Source: Deltaproteobacteria bacterium HGW-Deltaproteobacteria-22
GTDB lineage: Bacteria; Myxococcota_A; Polyangia; HGW-17
DNA: 36,563 nt
Reading direction: 5' to 3'
NCBI GenBank assembly: GCA_002841825.1
Contig: PHAZ01000005.1
Coordinates: 1-36,563 of the forward strand
In this document: piece after piece, positions 8,132 to 15,346 of the stretch
Layout of the letters: every line of letters starts with the position of its first letter
How positions within the stretch are numbered: position 1 is the first letter of the stretch
Position numbers and translations under genes: made by a program
Notes under the pieces: generated by a model
Told to the model about the DNA's origin: nothing
What the model saw: only the letters and a program-made list of their open reading frames with translations
Database searches by the model: none

Positions 8132-9229
8132 TTACCAGGAGGTCTGAAGAACGAAGCCCGCGGTGTCGGGTCCCAGGTTGGGCATCAACTGCCAGGACGT
8201 CGTCTTGGCCGGCTCGGGTGTGACGGAGCCGGACACGAGGACCCGGTTGGACCCGCCGACGAAGTACAGCGTGGCGCCCGCGGAGAGCACGATGCCGGTC
8301 ACCACGCCCAACGCGATGGTCACGCCGTTGATCGTGTTGATGGAGTCGTACAGGGACTTGCTCTTGGAGGTCGACCACAGAACAAGCTCGTCGTCCTTCC
8401 ACTTGTTCTTGTCATCGTAGGTGGTGTCCGTGAACTTGCCCTGCTCAAGATAGGAATAAATACCGGCGCCCGCGGTGGCCACACCCAGGATCAATCCACC
8501 GGCGACCAGCCCGATGCCGATCTTGCGCAGCCGGGTGGACACTTCCTTGTACTGTGGCTTCGGGGGACCGGTCCTGCTGAAGCGTTCCTCGAGCTCCTGC
8601 AGGCGCAGGAGCCGGCGCTCCATTTCCTTTATCTTTTCGGCTTCCTTGCGCTTGAACTCGTCGACCAGGGCCTTGCGCTGGGCGTCGAGATTGCCTGTTC
8701 CCGCCATTTCAAGCTCCTTGAGGCGGCGCTCCAGCTCCTTCTTCTCATTATCACGCTCGAGTTCGAGCTGTTTCACCCGCTCTTGCTGCTTCTTCAGTTC
8801 GGCGGCAGCGACAGAGTCGACTTCCTCGTCATCGTCCTTGGGCAGCGGCTTGTCGGAAAGACCCTTGATCTGGGTCAGCCGGGCGCGGATGTCGGGCTTG
8901 TAGGCGTCGGCGTCCCCGGAGACGTCGTTGAGGATCAGTTCATACTGCTCGCGGGCTCGGGTGTATTGGGACAGCGAATCGAGCGCCTTGGCGAACTGGA
9001 TGCGGGCGGCCATGCTGTAGGGCACGAGCTTGAGTACGCACTCGTAGCTCTCGGCGCTCTTGCGGTGGTCGCCCTTTTCCGAATAGGTCTTCCCCATCTG
9101 GAAGTACCGCCTGGCAATCTTGCGGTTCTCTTCGTCGTCGTTTCCTGCCGCCGGACAATGAAGCTTGGCGGCCAACGCGGAGTGGGTCGTCAGAAGGATC
9201 GTGAAGAAAAGCAGGGTCTTCAGTTTCAT
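8132..9229 (-). CDS. Secreted TPR and coiled-coil membrane protein
   Basis: The product has 365 residues. A signal peptide (MKLKTLLFFTILLTTHSALA, cleavage near residue 20) is followed by a TPR-like region (about 34-105), an acidic linker, a long charged coiled coil (about 140-218), and two hydrophobic segments (about 237-258 and 299-325) separated by a Lys/Asp/Trp-rich loop. The C-terminal 40 residues are polar. This topology suggests an envelope protein whose TPR and coiled coil lie outside the cytoplasm. It starts 9 nt after the kinase stop, and its AGGA ribosome site overlaps the kinase TAG, so the two are surely co-transcribed. The specific function is unknown; a scaffold or effector partner of the kinase is possible. 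Confidence 0.82.
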   Translation of the reverse strand: MKLKTLLFFTILLTTHSALAAKLHCPAAGNDDEENRKIARRYFQMGKTYSEKGDHRKSAESYECVLKLVPYSMAARIQFAKALDSLSQYTRAREQYELILNDVSGDADAYKPDIRARLTQIKGLSDKPLPKDDDEEVDSVAAAELKKQQERVKQLELERDNEKKELERRLKELEMAGTGNLDAQRKALVDEFKRKEAEKIKEMERRLLRLQELEERFSRTGPPKPQYKEVSTRLRKIGIGLVAGGLILGVATAGAGIYSYLEQGKFTDTTYDDKNKWKDDELVLWSTSKSKSLYDSINTINGVTIALGVVTGIVLSAGATLYFVGGSNRVLVSGSVTPEPAKTTSWQLMPNLGPDTAGFVLQTSW

Positions 9230-9238
9230 GTTGTTTTC

Positions 9239-10846
9239 CTAGAAGTCGGGGCGGTTGACATCGACCGGCATGGAGGAAGGCATGTCCATGGGTGTAACCA
9301 TGGGAGTATCCATGGGAGTATCCATGGGCTTTTCCATCGGATTGTCGACAGGCGGTTTCATGGAATTGACGGTGACCTTCTGGATGCGGTTCGCGTCGAA
9401 CACCAGGTGCACGTCAGCCCTGTACTCGATGTTCTTGACGAAGGGCTCGTACCCCGCGGCCGTGATCACCAGACTATGCTGTCCACGCGCGCCGGGGAGC
9501 TTGATCGGCAATGTGGTCTTCTTGCCGTCGAGGAGGATGGAGGCCCCCTTGGGCACGTTGACGACGTTGATGGCGATCTCGGCAGGAAGCGGCGCCTCCA
9601 TGACCACGGGCATGTCGGGTTCCATGACCGCTTCCATGACCACGGGCATGTCGGGCTCCATGACCGGCTCCATGCCGGCGTTCACCACGGGAACCTCGGG
9701 GTTCTGCGCTGTCGGGGTGCCCGCTTTCATCTCGCCTTCTGACTTGAACATGAAGTAGGCGCCCACACCGCCGCCGATGACCAGCAGCACCAGGATCGCG
9801 GCGATCATGCCCTTCTTGGAATCGGTCTCCAGGCTCTGCCCCACCGCAGCCGTGGTGACGCGCGGAGAACCGTAGGTCTGCGCCGCAGCCATGAGCTTGG
9901 GATCAGTCAACTGCGGCGTGGGTGTCTTCAGCGGCACCGAGCGCGTCTCGATGGTGGCATCGCCCAGCGACGAGAAGATCTCGGCCGGATCGTACAGGAT
10001 CCAGAACTGCTGCAACTCCGCCATGAACGCGTGGCAGTCCGGATAGCGCTCTTCGATGTTTTTGGACATGGCGCGATGCACGATGGCCACCAGCTCGGGC
10101 GGCAGGTCCGGCCGGATCTGATCGATGGGCGGGAAGTCGCCGGTCACGATCTGGAGCAGCACGCGGTTGTAGTTGGAATCACAGAAGGGCAGGCGCGCGG
10201 TGAGCAACTGGTACAGCATGACGCCCACCGAGTAGATGTCGGATCGACCGTCGACCTTCTGTCCCATGGCCTGTTCGACGCTCATGTAATACGGGGTCCC
10301 CATGACCGTCCCCGTGCGCGTGAGCGACATGTTCTGCTGATCCATGCTCTGGAACTTGGAGATGCCGAAGTCGAGGATCTTGACCTGGGGCACGTTGGAG
10401 GCGTGGGCCTGATTGAGGAAGACATTCTCCGGCTTCATGTCGCGGTGGACGACGCCCTTGAGGTGCGCGGCCTGCAGCGTGTCGAGGATCGAACAGATCA
10501 CATAGGAGGCCAGCGGAATCGGCATGGGGCCGATCTTCTCGAGGAGACCGTCGAGGCTCTCGCCCTTGAGCAGCTCCATCGCGATGAACGGAACGCCGTT
10601 GGCGTCGGTCCCGGAGTCGACGATCTCGACGATGTTGGGATGTCCGATCAGGGCGGCGGCCTTGGCCTCGCGCCGGATGCGGGCGAGAATCTCGTGGTTG
10701 CCCGCGAATGAGTCGTGCAGCAGTTTGAGCGCGACCATGCGGTCGGTCAGCACGTGCTGTGCGAGATATACGGCGCCCATGCCGCCTTCGCCAAGCAACC
10801 TGTGGAGTGTAAATTTCTCGATGATTTCGCCACTGCGGTCCGTCAT
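9239..10846 (-). CDS. Membrane-anchored Ser/Thr protein kinase with PEGA-like domain
   Basis: The product has 535 residues. The kinase domain (about 10-285) has the glycine loop GEGGMGAVY (19-27), Lys41, Glu60, the catalytic loop HRDMKPEN with Asp136, and DFG at 159-161; these key residues are intact, so activity is expected. The APE region reads SVE instead of SPE. A linker leads to one membrane segment (about 347-367). Outside are a Met/Pro/Glu-rich repeat (about 385-415), a PEGA-like beta domain (about 420-490) and a Met/Pro-rich tail (497-535). This is the PknB-like layout common in myxobacteria. ATG 10846 has AGGTG upstream. It is the first of four co-directional genes, so the operon is likely a signalling unit. 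Confidence 0.93.
   Translation of the reverse strand: MTDRSGEIIEKFTLHRLLGEGGMGAVYLAQHVLTDRMVALKLLHDSFAGNHEILARIRREAKAAALIGHPNIVEIVDSGTDANGVPFIAMELLKGESLDGLLEKIGPMPIPLASYVICSILDTLQAAHLKGVVHRDMKPENVFLNQAHASNVPQVKILDFGISKFQSMDQQNMSLTRTGTVMGTPYYMSVEQAMGQKVDGRSDIYSVGVMLYQLLTARLPFCDSNYNRVLLQIVTGDFPPIDQIRPDLPPELVAIVHRAMSKNIEERYPDCHAFMAELQQFWILYDPAEIFSSLGDATIETRSVPLKTPTPQLTDPKLMAAAQTYGSPRVTTAAVGQSLETDSKKGMIAAILVLLVIGGGVGAYFMFKSEGEMKAGTPTAQNPEVPVVNAGMEPVMEPDMPVVMEAVMEPDMPVVMEAPLPAEIAINVVNVPKGASILLDGKKTTLPIKLPGARGQHSLVITAAGYEPFVKNIEYRADVHLVFDANRIQKVTVNSMKPPVDNPMEKPMDTPMDTPMVTPMDMPSSMPVDVNRPDF
9287..9334 (-). repeat. Four 12-bp tandem units in the kinase tail
   Basis: Four consecutive 12-nt units, each starting CATGGG on the plus strand (two are identical), encode the repeating Met-Asp-Thr-Pro-like tail of the kinase. 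Exact units suggest slippage-driven length variation. Confidence 0.8.
9599..9670 (-). repeat. 36-bp tandem duplication in the kinase linker
   Basis: Positions 9599-9634 and 9635-9670 are near-identical 36-nt copies (about 3 mismatches). They encode two 12-residue Met/Pro/Glu/Val repeats just outside the membrane segment. The frame is kept, as expected for a recent in-frame duplication. Confidence 0.85.
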
Positions 10847-10941
10847 GTCACACCTGCTTTTCCGACCTCGGGAGCTGTATCATACGACCGGTCGTTCCAA
10901 TTCCCTCTCAGGAAAGCCCCATCCGGAAAACAGCTGCTTAT

Positions 10942-10970
10942 AATATATTCGAATTATGTAGCATATGCAA
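10942..10970 (-). promoter_or_regulatory. Sigma-70-like promoter of the kinase operon
   Basis: On the minus strand TTGCAT (10970-10965) and TATATT (10947-10942) are separated by 17 nt in an AT-rich island of this otherwise GC-rich region. Transcription would start near 10935, about 90 nt before the kinase ATG. A TATAAT on the plus strand at 10939-10944 lacks a good -35. Confidence 0.4.
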
Positions 10971-10976
10971 GCTGAC

Positions 10977-11012
10977 GCACTTTTTTCTGGGGTTTTCCTG
11001 GTGAAAAAGTGC
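10977..11012. repeat. Inverted repeat upstream of asnA
   Basis: GCACTTTTT (10977-10985) is repeated inverted as AAAAAGTGC (11004-11012) across an 18-nt spacer in the divergent kinase/asnA intergenic region. It could be an operator or a hairpin; the sequence alone does not decide. Confidence 0.4.
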
Positions 11013-11073
11013 ACTGGAATTACCCATCGCGGCGTGCTAGAACATCCGGTCCGTCGGACGAGGTATTTTAATC

Positions 11074-12156
11074 ATGGATATCATCATGGAAGCAACTGAG
11101 CAAAAAATAGTGGAAAAATCCTGGAATCTGACCCTTCCTGCGTCCTACCGGCCGCTGCTGGGACTGCGGGAGACAGAGAACGCCATCAAGGAGATCAAGG
11201 ATTTTTTCGAGGCTCACCTGGCCAGCGCCCTGCACCTGGTGCGGGTGTCGGCTCCCTTGTTTGTGCGGGCCGGCACAGGACTCAATGACGACCTCAACGG
11301 CGTCGAGAAGCCTGTGACCTTCCCTGTGGCGGCCCTCGACGGCGAGTCCATCGAGGTGGTGCAGTCGCTGGCGAAGTGGAAGCGCTACATGCTCGGAGAG
11401 CTCGGGTTTCCCGAAGGCGAGGGGCTCTACACCGATATGAATGCAATTCGTCCGGATGAAACCATGGACAATCTGCATTCCATATATGTGGATCAATGGG
11501 ACTGGGAAAAGGTGATCCCGGTCGGTGCCCGCAACGTGGAGACGCTCTGCGGCGTCGTGCGCGAGATCTACGACGTCATCTGCCGCACGGAGTTCCATCT
11601 CGCGTCACACACCCGCGGCCTGCGTCCGGTGCTGCCCGAACACATCACTTTTCTCACTTCGCAGGAGCTGGTCGACCGCTACCCCGGAAGGACGCCGCTG
11701 GAGCGCGAGAGCGCCGCGGCCCGCGAATTCGGGGCCATCTTCATCATCGGCATTGGTGGATTGCTCTCCGACGGCACGATCCATGACGGTCGCGCCCCGG
11801 ACTATGATGACTGGAGCACCCCCCGCGAGGATGGCGGCCTCGGCCTCAATGGTGATCTGATTGTCTGGCATCCGGTCCTCGGAAGGGCGTTTGAATTGTC
11901 CTCCATGGGGATTCGCGTGTCTCCGGAGGTGCTGCTTAGACAATTGAATATACGGCAGGTGCCGGAATGGGCGAATAAAAATTATCACAAAAAACTGCTG
12001 GCCGGCGGGTTGCCCTGTACCATCGGTGGCGGCATTGGTCAGAGCCGGCTGTGTATGTTCTTTTTACGCACCGCCCATATCGGGGAGGTCTCGGTGGGTG
12101 TGTGGCCCGAGGGCATGATCGAGTCCTGCCGGAGTCACGGCATCCCTCTCCTGTAA
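11074..12156 (+). CDS. asnA: Aspartate-ammonia ligase (asparagine synthetase A)
   Basis: The product has 360 residues, a little longer than the usual 330. AsnA makes asparagine from aspartate, ammonia and ATP and has a class II aminoacyl-tRNA-synthetase-like fold. Unmistakable family segments run through the protein: GLNDDLNGVEKPV, VVQSLAKWKR, GLYTDMNAIRPDE, SIYVDQWDWEKVI, RAPDYDDW, GLNGDLIVWHPVLGRAFELS and TIGGGIGQSRLCMFFLRTAH near the C-terminus, covering the active site. The ATG at 11074 has GAGG about 10 nt upstream; a second ATG at 11089 is also possible. It stands alone on the plus strand, divergent from the kinase operon, and the following genes have their own promoter. Confidence 0.97.
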   Translation: MDIIMEATEQKIVEKSWNLTLPASYRPLLGLRETENAIKEIKDFFEAHLASALHLVRVSAPLFVRAGTGLNDDLNGVEKPVTFPVAALDGESIEVVQSLAKWKRYMLGELGFPEGEGLYTDMNAIRPDETMDNLHSIYVDQWDWEKVIPVGARNVETLCGVVREIYDVICRTEFHLASHTRGLRPVLPEHITFLTSQELVDRYPGRTPLERESAAAREFGAIFIIGIGGLLSDGTIHDGRAPDYDDWSTPREDGGLGLNGDLIVWHPVLGRAFELSSMGIRVSPEVLLRQLNIRQVPEWANKNYHKKLLAGGLPCTIGGGIGQSRLCMFFLRTAHIGEVSVGVWPEGMIESCRSHGIPLL

Positions 12157-12178
12157 GAGAATGTCGTCGGAATTGCCC

Positions 12179-12206
12179 TTGACTTTTTGTCCGCGTTCAC
12201 TAATCT
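12179..12206 (+). promoter_or_regulatory. Sigma-70-like promoter of the yceD-rpmF-rib gene run
   Basis: TTGACT (12179-12184) and TAATCT (12201-12206) are separated by 16 nt just after asnA. Transcription would start near 12213, with the purine-rich ribosome site at 12220-12228. Confidence 0.5.
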
Positions 12207-12240
12207 TCAGCTCCGGCGCGGAGGAAGGCGCCATTTTATC

Positions 12241-12789
12241 ATGTCAGATCTCGTTTTTTTCATCAAGCAGGTCATGGATGCCCCCCTGGAGTTGACTTTT
12301 GAACTGGATCCGGACCAGGCGGCCGATCGCGTCGGAGATCTGCTCTGGGCAGATCCACCGGCCCGGATCGGGGGCCAACTCCAGATCGAAAAGATCCAGG
12401 GATCGATTCTTGTGGAAGGCACCGTGCAGGGTTACTTATATACAACCTGCTCTCGTTGTCTGGAAAAAGCTAAAATAATTATTGATAGTTCTGTTCGCCT
12501 GATCCTGATGCCGACGCCCCAGTTTTCCCACGGGGAACTGGAACTGGGACAGGATGATTTGGACACGGTTTACTACACTGGTGAGCAAGTTGATCTGGCG
12601 CCTCACCTCTGGGATCAGATTATTGTATCTATTCCACAGGCGCCCACATGTTCGCAGGACTGCAAAGGTCTTGCGGTTCAGTTGCCCCATGTTTCAGTAG
12701 GGGATTCATCTTGCGAATCCCGTTTTGCTGTGCTAAAAACCCTTTCCCTGAAGCAGCCGGAGGATGGAACTCCGGCCGCGAAGCCTTGA
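12241..12789 (+). CDS. yceD: YceD/DUF177 family protein, cysteine-poor C-terminus
   Basis: The product has 182 residues. YceD (DUF177) is a small protein nearly always encoded directly before rpmF and tied to 23S rRNA or ribosome maturation. The first cysteine pair (Cys70, Cys73 in CSRC) and the following CSQDCKGL (Cys137, Cys141) are present, as is the ending SRFAVLKTL, but the usual second CPxCG-type pair after CKGL is missing; only Cys158 follows. Reading the other frames there does not restore a normal motif, so a simple frameshift is unlikely. ATG 12241 lies 12 nt after GGAGGAAGG. The middle of the gene is noticeably more AT-rich than its neighbours. rpmF follows after 59 nt. Confidence 0.85.
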   Translation: MSDLVFFIKQVMDAPLELTFELDPDQAADRVGDLLWADPPARIGGQLQIEKIQGSILVEGTVQGYLYTTCSRCLEKAKIIIDSSVRLILMPTPQFSHGELELGQDDLDTVYYTGEQVDLAPHLWDQIIVSIPQAPTCSQDCKGLAVQLPHVSVGDSSCESRFAVLKTLSLKQPEDGTPAAKP

Positions 12790-12807
12790 GGTTTCAATAT
12801 TTCAGAA

Positions 12808-12825
12808 GGACCGGCCAGCCGGTCC
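12808..12825. repeat. Palindromic hairpin between yceD and rpmF
   Basis: A perfect 18-nt inverted repeat (GGACCGGC, CA, GCCGGTCC) sits in the yceD-rpmF spacer. It would form a strong GC hairpin but has no T-run after it, so it is more likely an RNA-processing or stability element than a terminator. Confidence 0.5.
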
Positions 12826-12848
12826 CGACAGTGTAAAAGAGGTGTGTG

Positions 12849-13055
12849 ATGGCCGTACCCAAGCAAAGACAATCCAAGATGCGCCGTGATTCCCGGCGTG
12901 CCCAGCACGACAAGATCGAAGCCCCCAACCTGGGTCGCTGCCCGAGTTGCTCCGAGCCCCGCCTGCCGCATCACGCGTGCCCGGCGTGCGGCTACTACGG
13001 CGGCAACAAGAACCGCGAAGGCGTCGTCTACGAATCCCTGGTGGTCGGCAAATAA
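12849..13055 (+). CDS. rpmF: 50S ribosomal protein L32
   Basis: The product has 68 residues and is a zinc-ribbon type (C+) L32: it opens with the family signature MAVPKQRQSKMRRDSRRAQH and has Cys31, Cys34, Cys44 and Cys47 arranged as a zinc ribbon. L32 is a component of the large ribosomal subunit. ATG 12849 is preferred over the adjoining GTG at 12846 because the conserved protein begins MAVPK and GAGGTG lies 4 nt before it. It follows yceD in the usual order, but the usual downstream plsX/fabH genes are absent; rpiB follows instead. Confidence 0.97.
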   Translation: MAVPKQRQSKMRRDSRRAQHDKIEAPNLGRCPSCSEPRLPHHACPACGYYGGNKNREGVVYESLVVGK

Positions 13056-13096
13056 CGGAAGGGCCGTACCTTAGGCCCGGACGGTGAGAGTCAATC

Positions 13097-13555
13097 ATGC
13101 GAACCCTGTTTCTCGGTTCGGACCATGGCGGTTTCGGATTGAAGCAGGAGCTGGTCCAGATCCTGACTGCAGCCGGTTTTGCCGTGGAAGACTGCGGCGT
13201 CTCGGATCCGGCTTCGGTCGACTACCCCGACATCGCCAAGATCGTCTGTGAAAAGGTGCTCGACCGGCCCGACAGTCTGGGGATCCTGTTCTGCGGAACC
13301 GGCATCGGCATGTCCATCGCAGCCAACAAGATCAACGGCATCCGCGCAGCGTTGTGTTCGGAAACCTACAGCGCCCGGATGGCCCGGCTCCACAACGACG
13401 CCAATATCCTGTGTCTGGGTGCCCGCGTGATCGGCAGCGAGCTGGCGCGCGAGGTCGCGCTTGCCTTCCTCTCGGTCTCCTTCGAGGGTGGCCGGCATGC
13501 CCGGCGCGTTGAAAAGATCACCCTGCTGGAAACCACCGACTGGCGATGCCGCTGA
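13097..13555 (+). CDS. rpiB: Ribose-5-phosphate isomerase B
   Basis: The product has 152 residues, the usual RpiB length. It interconverts ribose 5-phosphate and ribulose 5-phosphate. Family signatures are GSDHGGFGLK (7-16), DYPDIA (42-47), the catalytic loop GILFCGTGIGMSIAANK with Cys66, HNDANILCLGARVIG, and FEGGRHARRVEKI near the end. The protein is cytoplasmic. It lies between rpmF (41-nt gap) and ribD (39-nt gap). Ribulose 5-phosphate is the substrate of the dihydroxybutanone-phosphate synthase encoded three genes on, so the placement makes metabolic sense. Confidence 0.96.
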   Translation: MRTLFLGSDHGGFGLKQELVQILTAAGFAVEDCGVSDPASVDYPDIAKIVCEKVLDRPDSLGILFCGTGIGMSIAANKINGIRAALCSETYSARMARLHNDANILCLGARVIGSELAREVALAFLSVSFEGGRHARRVEKITLLETTDWRCR

Positions 13556-13594
13556 GGCGCGCCGACACGCTTCTGCCTGCTCGGAGAACATCCG

Positions 13595-14731
13595 ATGGCT
13601 CCCCTCCCTCACGATGAATTCTGGATGAAACGCGCCTTGAAGCTGGCTGCCCGCGGGGCCGGTCGGACCGCGCCCAACCCGCCGGTGGGTGCCGTCGTGG
13701 TCAAGGGCGGGCGGGTCCTCGGCGAGGGCTTTCACCCGAAGGCCGGGGCGCCGCACGCCGAGGTGTTCGCACTGGCGGCGGCCGGGCCGGCGGCGCGAGG
13801 TGCGACGCTGTATGTCACCCTCGAGCCGTGCGCACATACCGGCCGGACACCGCCCTGCACGCTGGCGATCCTGCAGGCGGGTCTTGCGCGGGTGGTATAC
13901 TGCGTGTCCGATCCCAATCCGCTGGCCGCCGGAGGGGCCGCCATGCTCGCCGGTGCGGGCGTGGAGGTGATCGGAGGGGTGCTCGCGCCGCAGGGTCGCG
14001 AACTGCTGGCCCCGTTTCTCAGCGCTGTCCTGCGCCGGCGTCCGTTCGTGGAACTGAAGATGGCCGGCTCGCTGGACGGTCGTGCAGCGGACCGGTTCGG
14101 CGCGAGCCGGTACATCACCTCCGAGGCCTCCCTGCGCAGGGTGCACCGGATGCGCGACCGCGCCGATGCGGTGCTCGTCGGTGGCCGCACGCTGGAGCTC
14201 GACGATCCGCAACTGACCTGTCGCCGCGTGCGCGGCGGACGGGATCCTGTGCGGGTGATCCTGGACCCGATGCTGCACCACGCCAGGCCGCAGCAGCAGA
14301 TCTTTTCCACGGGAACCTCACGGGTGATCCTGTGCGTGTGCGACCAACTGCCGTTGCAGGCCCGCGAGGGTTTCAGCGGTACCAACGCTCTCTTTTTACC
14401 CCTTCCCTGCGATGCCGCCGGGCGCATCAGGTCGACGGATCTGCTCGAGGAACTCTTCCGCCTCGAGATCCATCACCTGCTGCTCGAGGGTGGCCCCCAT
14501 ACCGCGGCCGCTTTCCTGGAAGACGGGGTTGTGGATCGCGTCCACTTTGTCTATGCTCCCCGCCTGATGCTGGACCGGGATGCCGTCCCGGTGCTCGCTT
14601 CGGATCGGCCCCGCCGCATGGAGGAGCCCTTCGCGCTGTCGAACCTGCGTGTGCGGCATGTGGGTCCTGACCTGTGGATCGAGGGGGTGCCCATGCGATC
14701 TGAAGACCCTCTGCCGGTCCGTGAAAGGTAG
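13595..14731 (+). CDS. ribD: Bifunctional riboflavin deaminase/reductase RibD
   Basis: The product has 378 residues. RibD carries out the second and third steps of riboflavin synthesis after GTP cyclohydrolase II. The deaminase domain (1-145) has the zinc site His54-Ala-Glu56 with Cys79 and Cys88 in PCAHTGRTPPC. The reductase domain (about 148-370) shows VELKMAGSLDGRAA, SRYITSEASLRRVHRMRDRADAVLVGG and LLLEGGPHTAAAFL. All key residues are present, so both activities are expected. ATG 13595 has GGAG about 9 nt upstream. ribE starts 6 nt after the stop. No FMN riboswitch is evident upstream. Confidence 0.96.
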   Translation: MAPLPHDEFWMKRALKLAARGAGRTAPNPPVGAVVVKGGRVLGEGFHPKAGAPHAEVFALAAAGPAARGATLYVTLEPCAHTGRTPPCTLAILQAGLARVVYCVSDPNPLAAGGAAMLAGAGVEVIGGVLAPQGRELLAPFLSAVLRRRPFVELKMAGSLDGRAADRFGASRYITSEASLRRVHRMRDRADAVLVGGRTLELDDPQLTCRRVRGGRDPVRVILDPMLHHARPQQQIFSTGTSRVILCVCDQLPLQAREGFSGTNALFLPLPCDAAGRIRSTDLLEELFRLEIHHLLLEGGPHTAAAFLEDGVVDRVHFVYAPRLMLDRDAVPVLASDRPRRMEEPFALSNLRVRHVGPDLWIEGVPMRSEDPLPVRER

Positions 14732-14737
14732 GCGTGC

Positions 14738-15346
14738 ATGTTCACCGGCCTCGTCGAACAAACGGGTCAACTGCTCCGGATCGACCCCCAGAACACGGGA
14801 CGGCGTCTCGCGATCCGGACCTCCCTGGCCGACGATCCGACCGGCATCGCCATCGGTGATTCGCTGGCGGTCAACGGCATCTGCCTGACGGTGGTTGCCT
14901 TGGGCGGTGGGATCGTGGAGGTCGAGGCCGGTCCGGAGACCCTCTCCCGTACGACGATGGGCGAGTGGCACAAGGGTCGCCTGCTCAACCTCGAACGTGC
15001 CATGCGCGCCGACGGTCGCTGGGGCGGACACTTCGTTTCTGGCCACATCGACGGCATGGGCCGCATCAGCGCGCTGACCGCCGGTGGACTGCAGACCACG
15101 CTGGGCGTGGTGCTGCCGGAGTCACTCCTGTGTTGCGTGGTCGATAAGGGTTCCATCGCCCTGGACGGGGTCAGCCTGACCGTTTCCGCCATCCGCGGAT
15201 CCACCGTGGAGGTGGCCATGATTCCGCACACGCGTGAAAACACCGTCTTCCGGGTGCTTCGCGTCGGGGAGCGCGTCAACGTCGAGACCGACATGCTCGG
15301 AAAGTACATCGTACAGTATCTCTCCCATCGAAAGGGGTTGTCATGA
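14738..15346 (+). CDS. ribE: Riboflavin synthase alpha subunit
   Basis: The product has 202 residues, a normal length. It catalyses the dismutation of two 6,7-dimethyl-8-ribityllumazine molecules to riboflavin. The two lumazine-binding barrels are visible: repeat 1 starts [12 protein letters not shown] and contains [13 protein letters not shown] (about 40-52); repeat 2 contains HFVSGHIDG (about 98-106) and [23 protein letters not shown] lies near the C-terminus. The gene starts 6 nt after ribD and its stop overlaps the start of ribBX by 4 nt, so the genes are translationally coupled. Confidence 0.97.
   Translation: MFTGLVEQTGQLLRIDPQNTGRRLAIRTSLADDPTGIAIGDSLAVNGICLTVVALGGGIVEVEAGPETLSRTTMGEWHKGRLLNLERAMRADGRWGGHFVSGHIDGMGRISALTAGGLQTTLGVVLPESLLCCVVDKGSIALDGVSLTVSAIRGSTVEVAMIPHTRENTVFRVLRVGERVNVETDMLGKYIVQYLSHRKGLS

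Noticed and set aside
13062-13080. Terminator after rpmF (GGGCC/GGCCC stem)
   Set aside because: There is no T-run after the short stem, and rpiB begins 41 nt after rpmF on the same strand.
13056-13594. FMN riboswitch ahead of the riboflavin genes
   Set aside because: The spacers are only about 40 nt and contain none of the conserved riboswitch segments; there is no room for the element.
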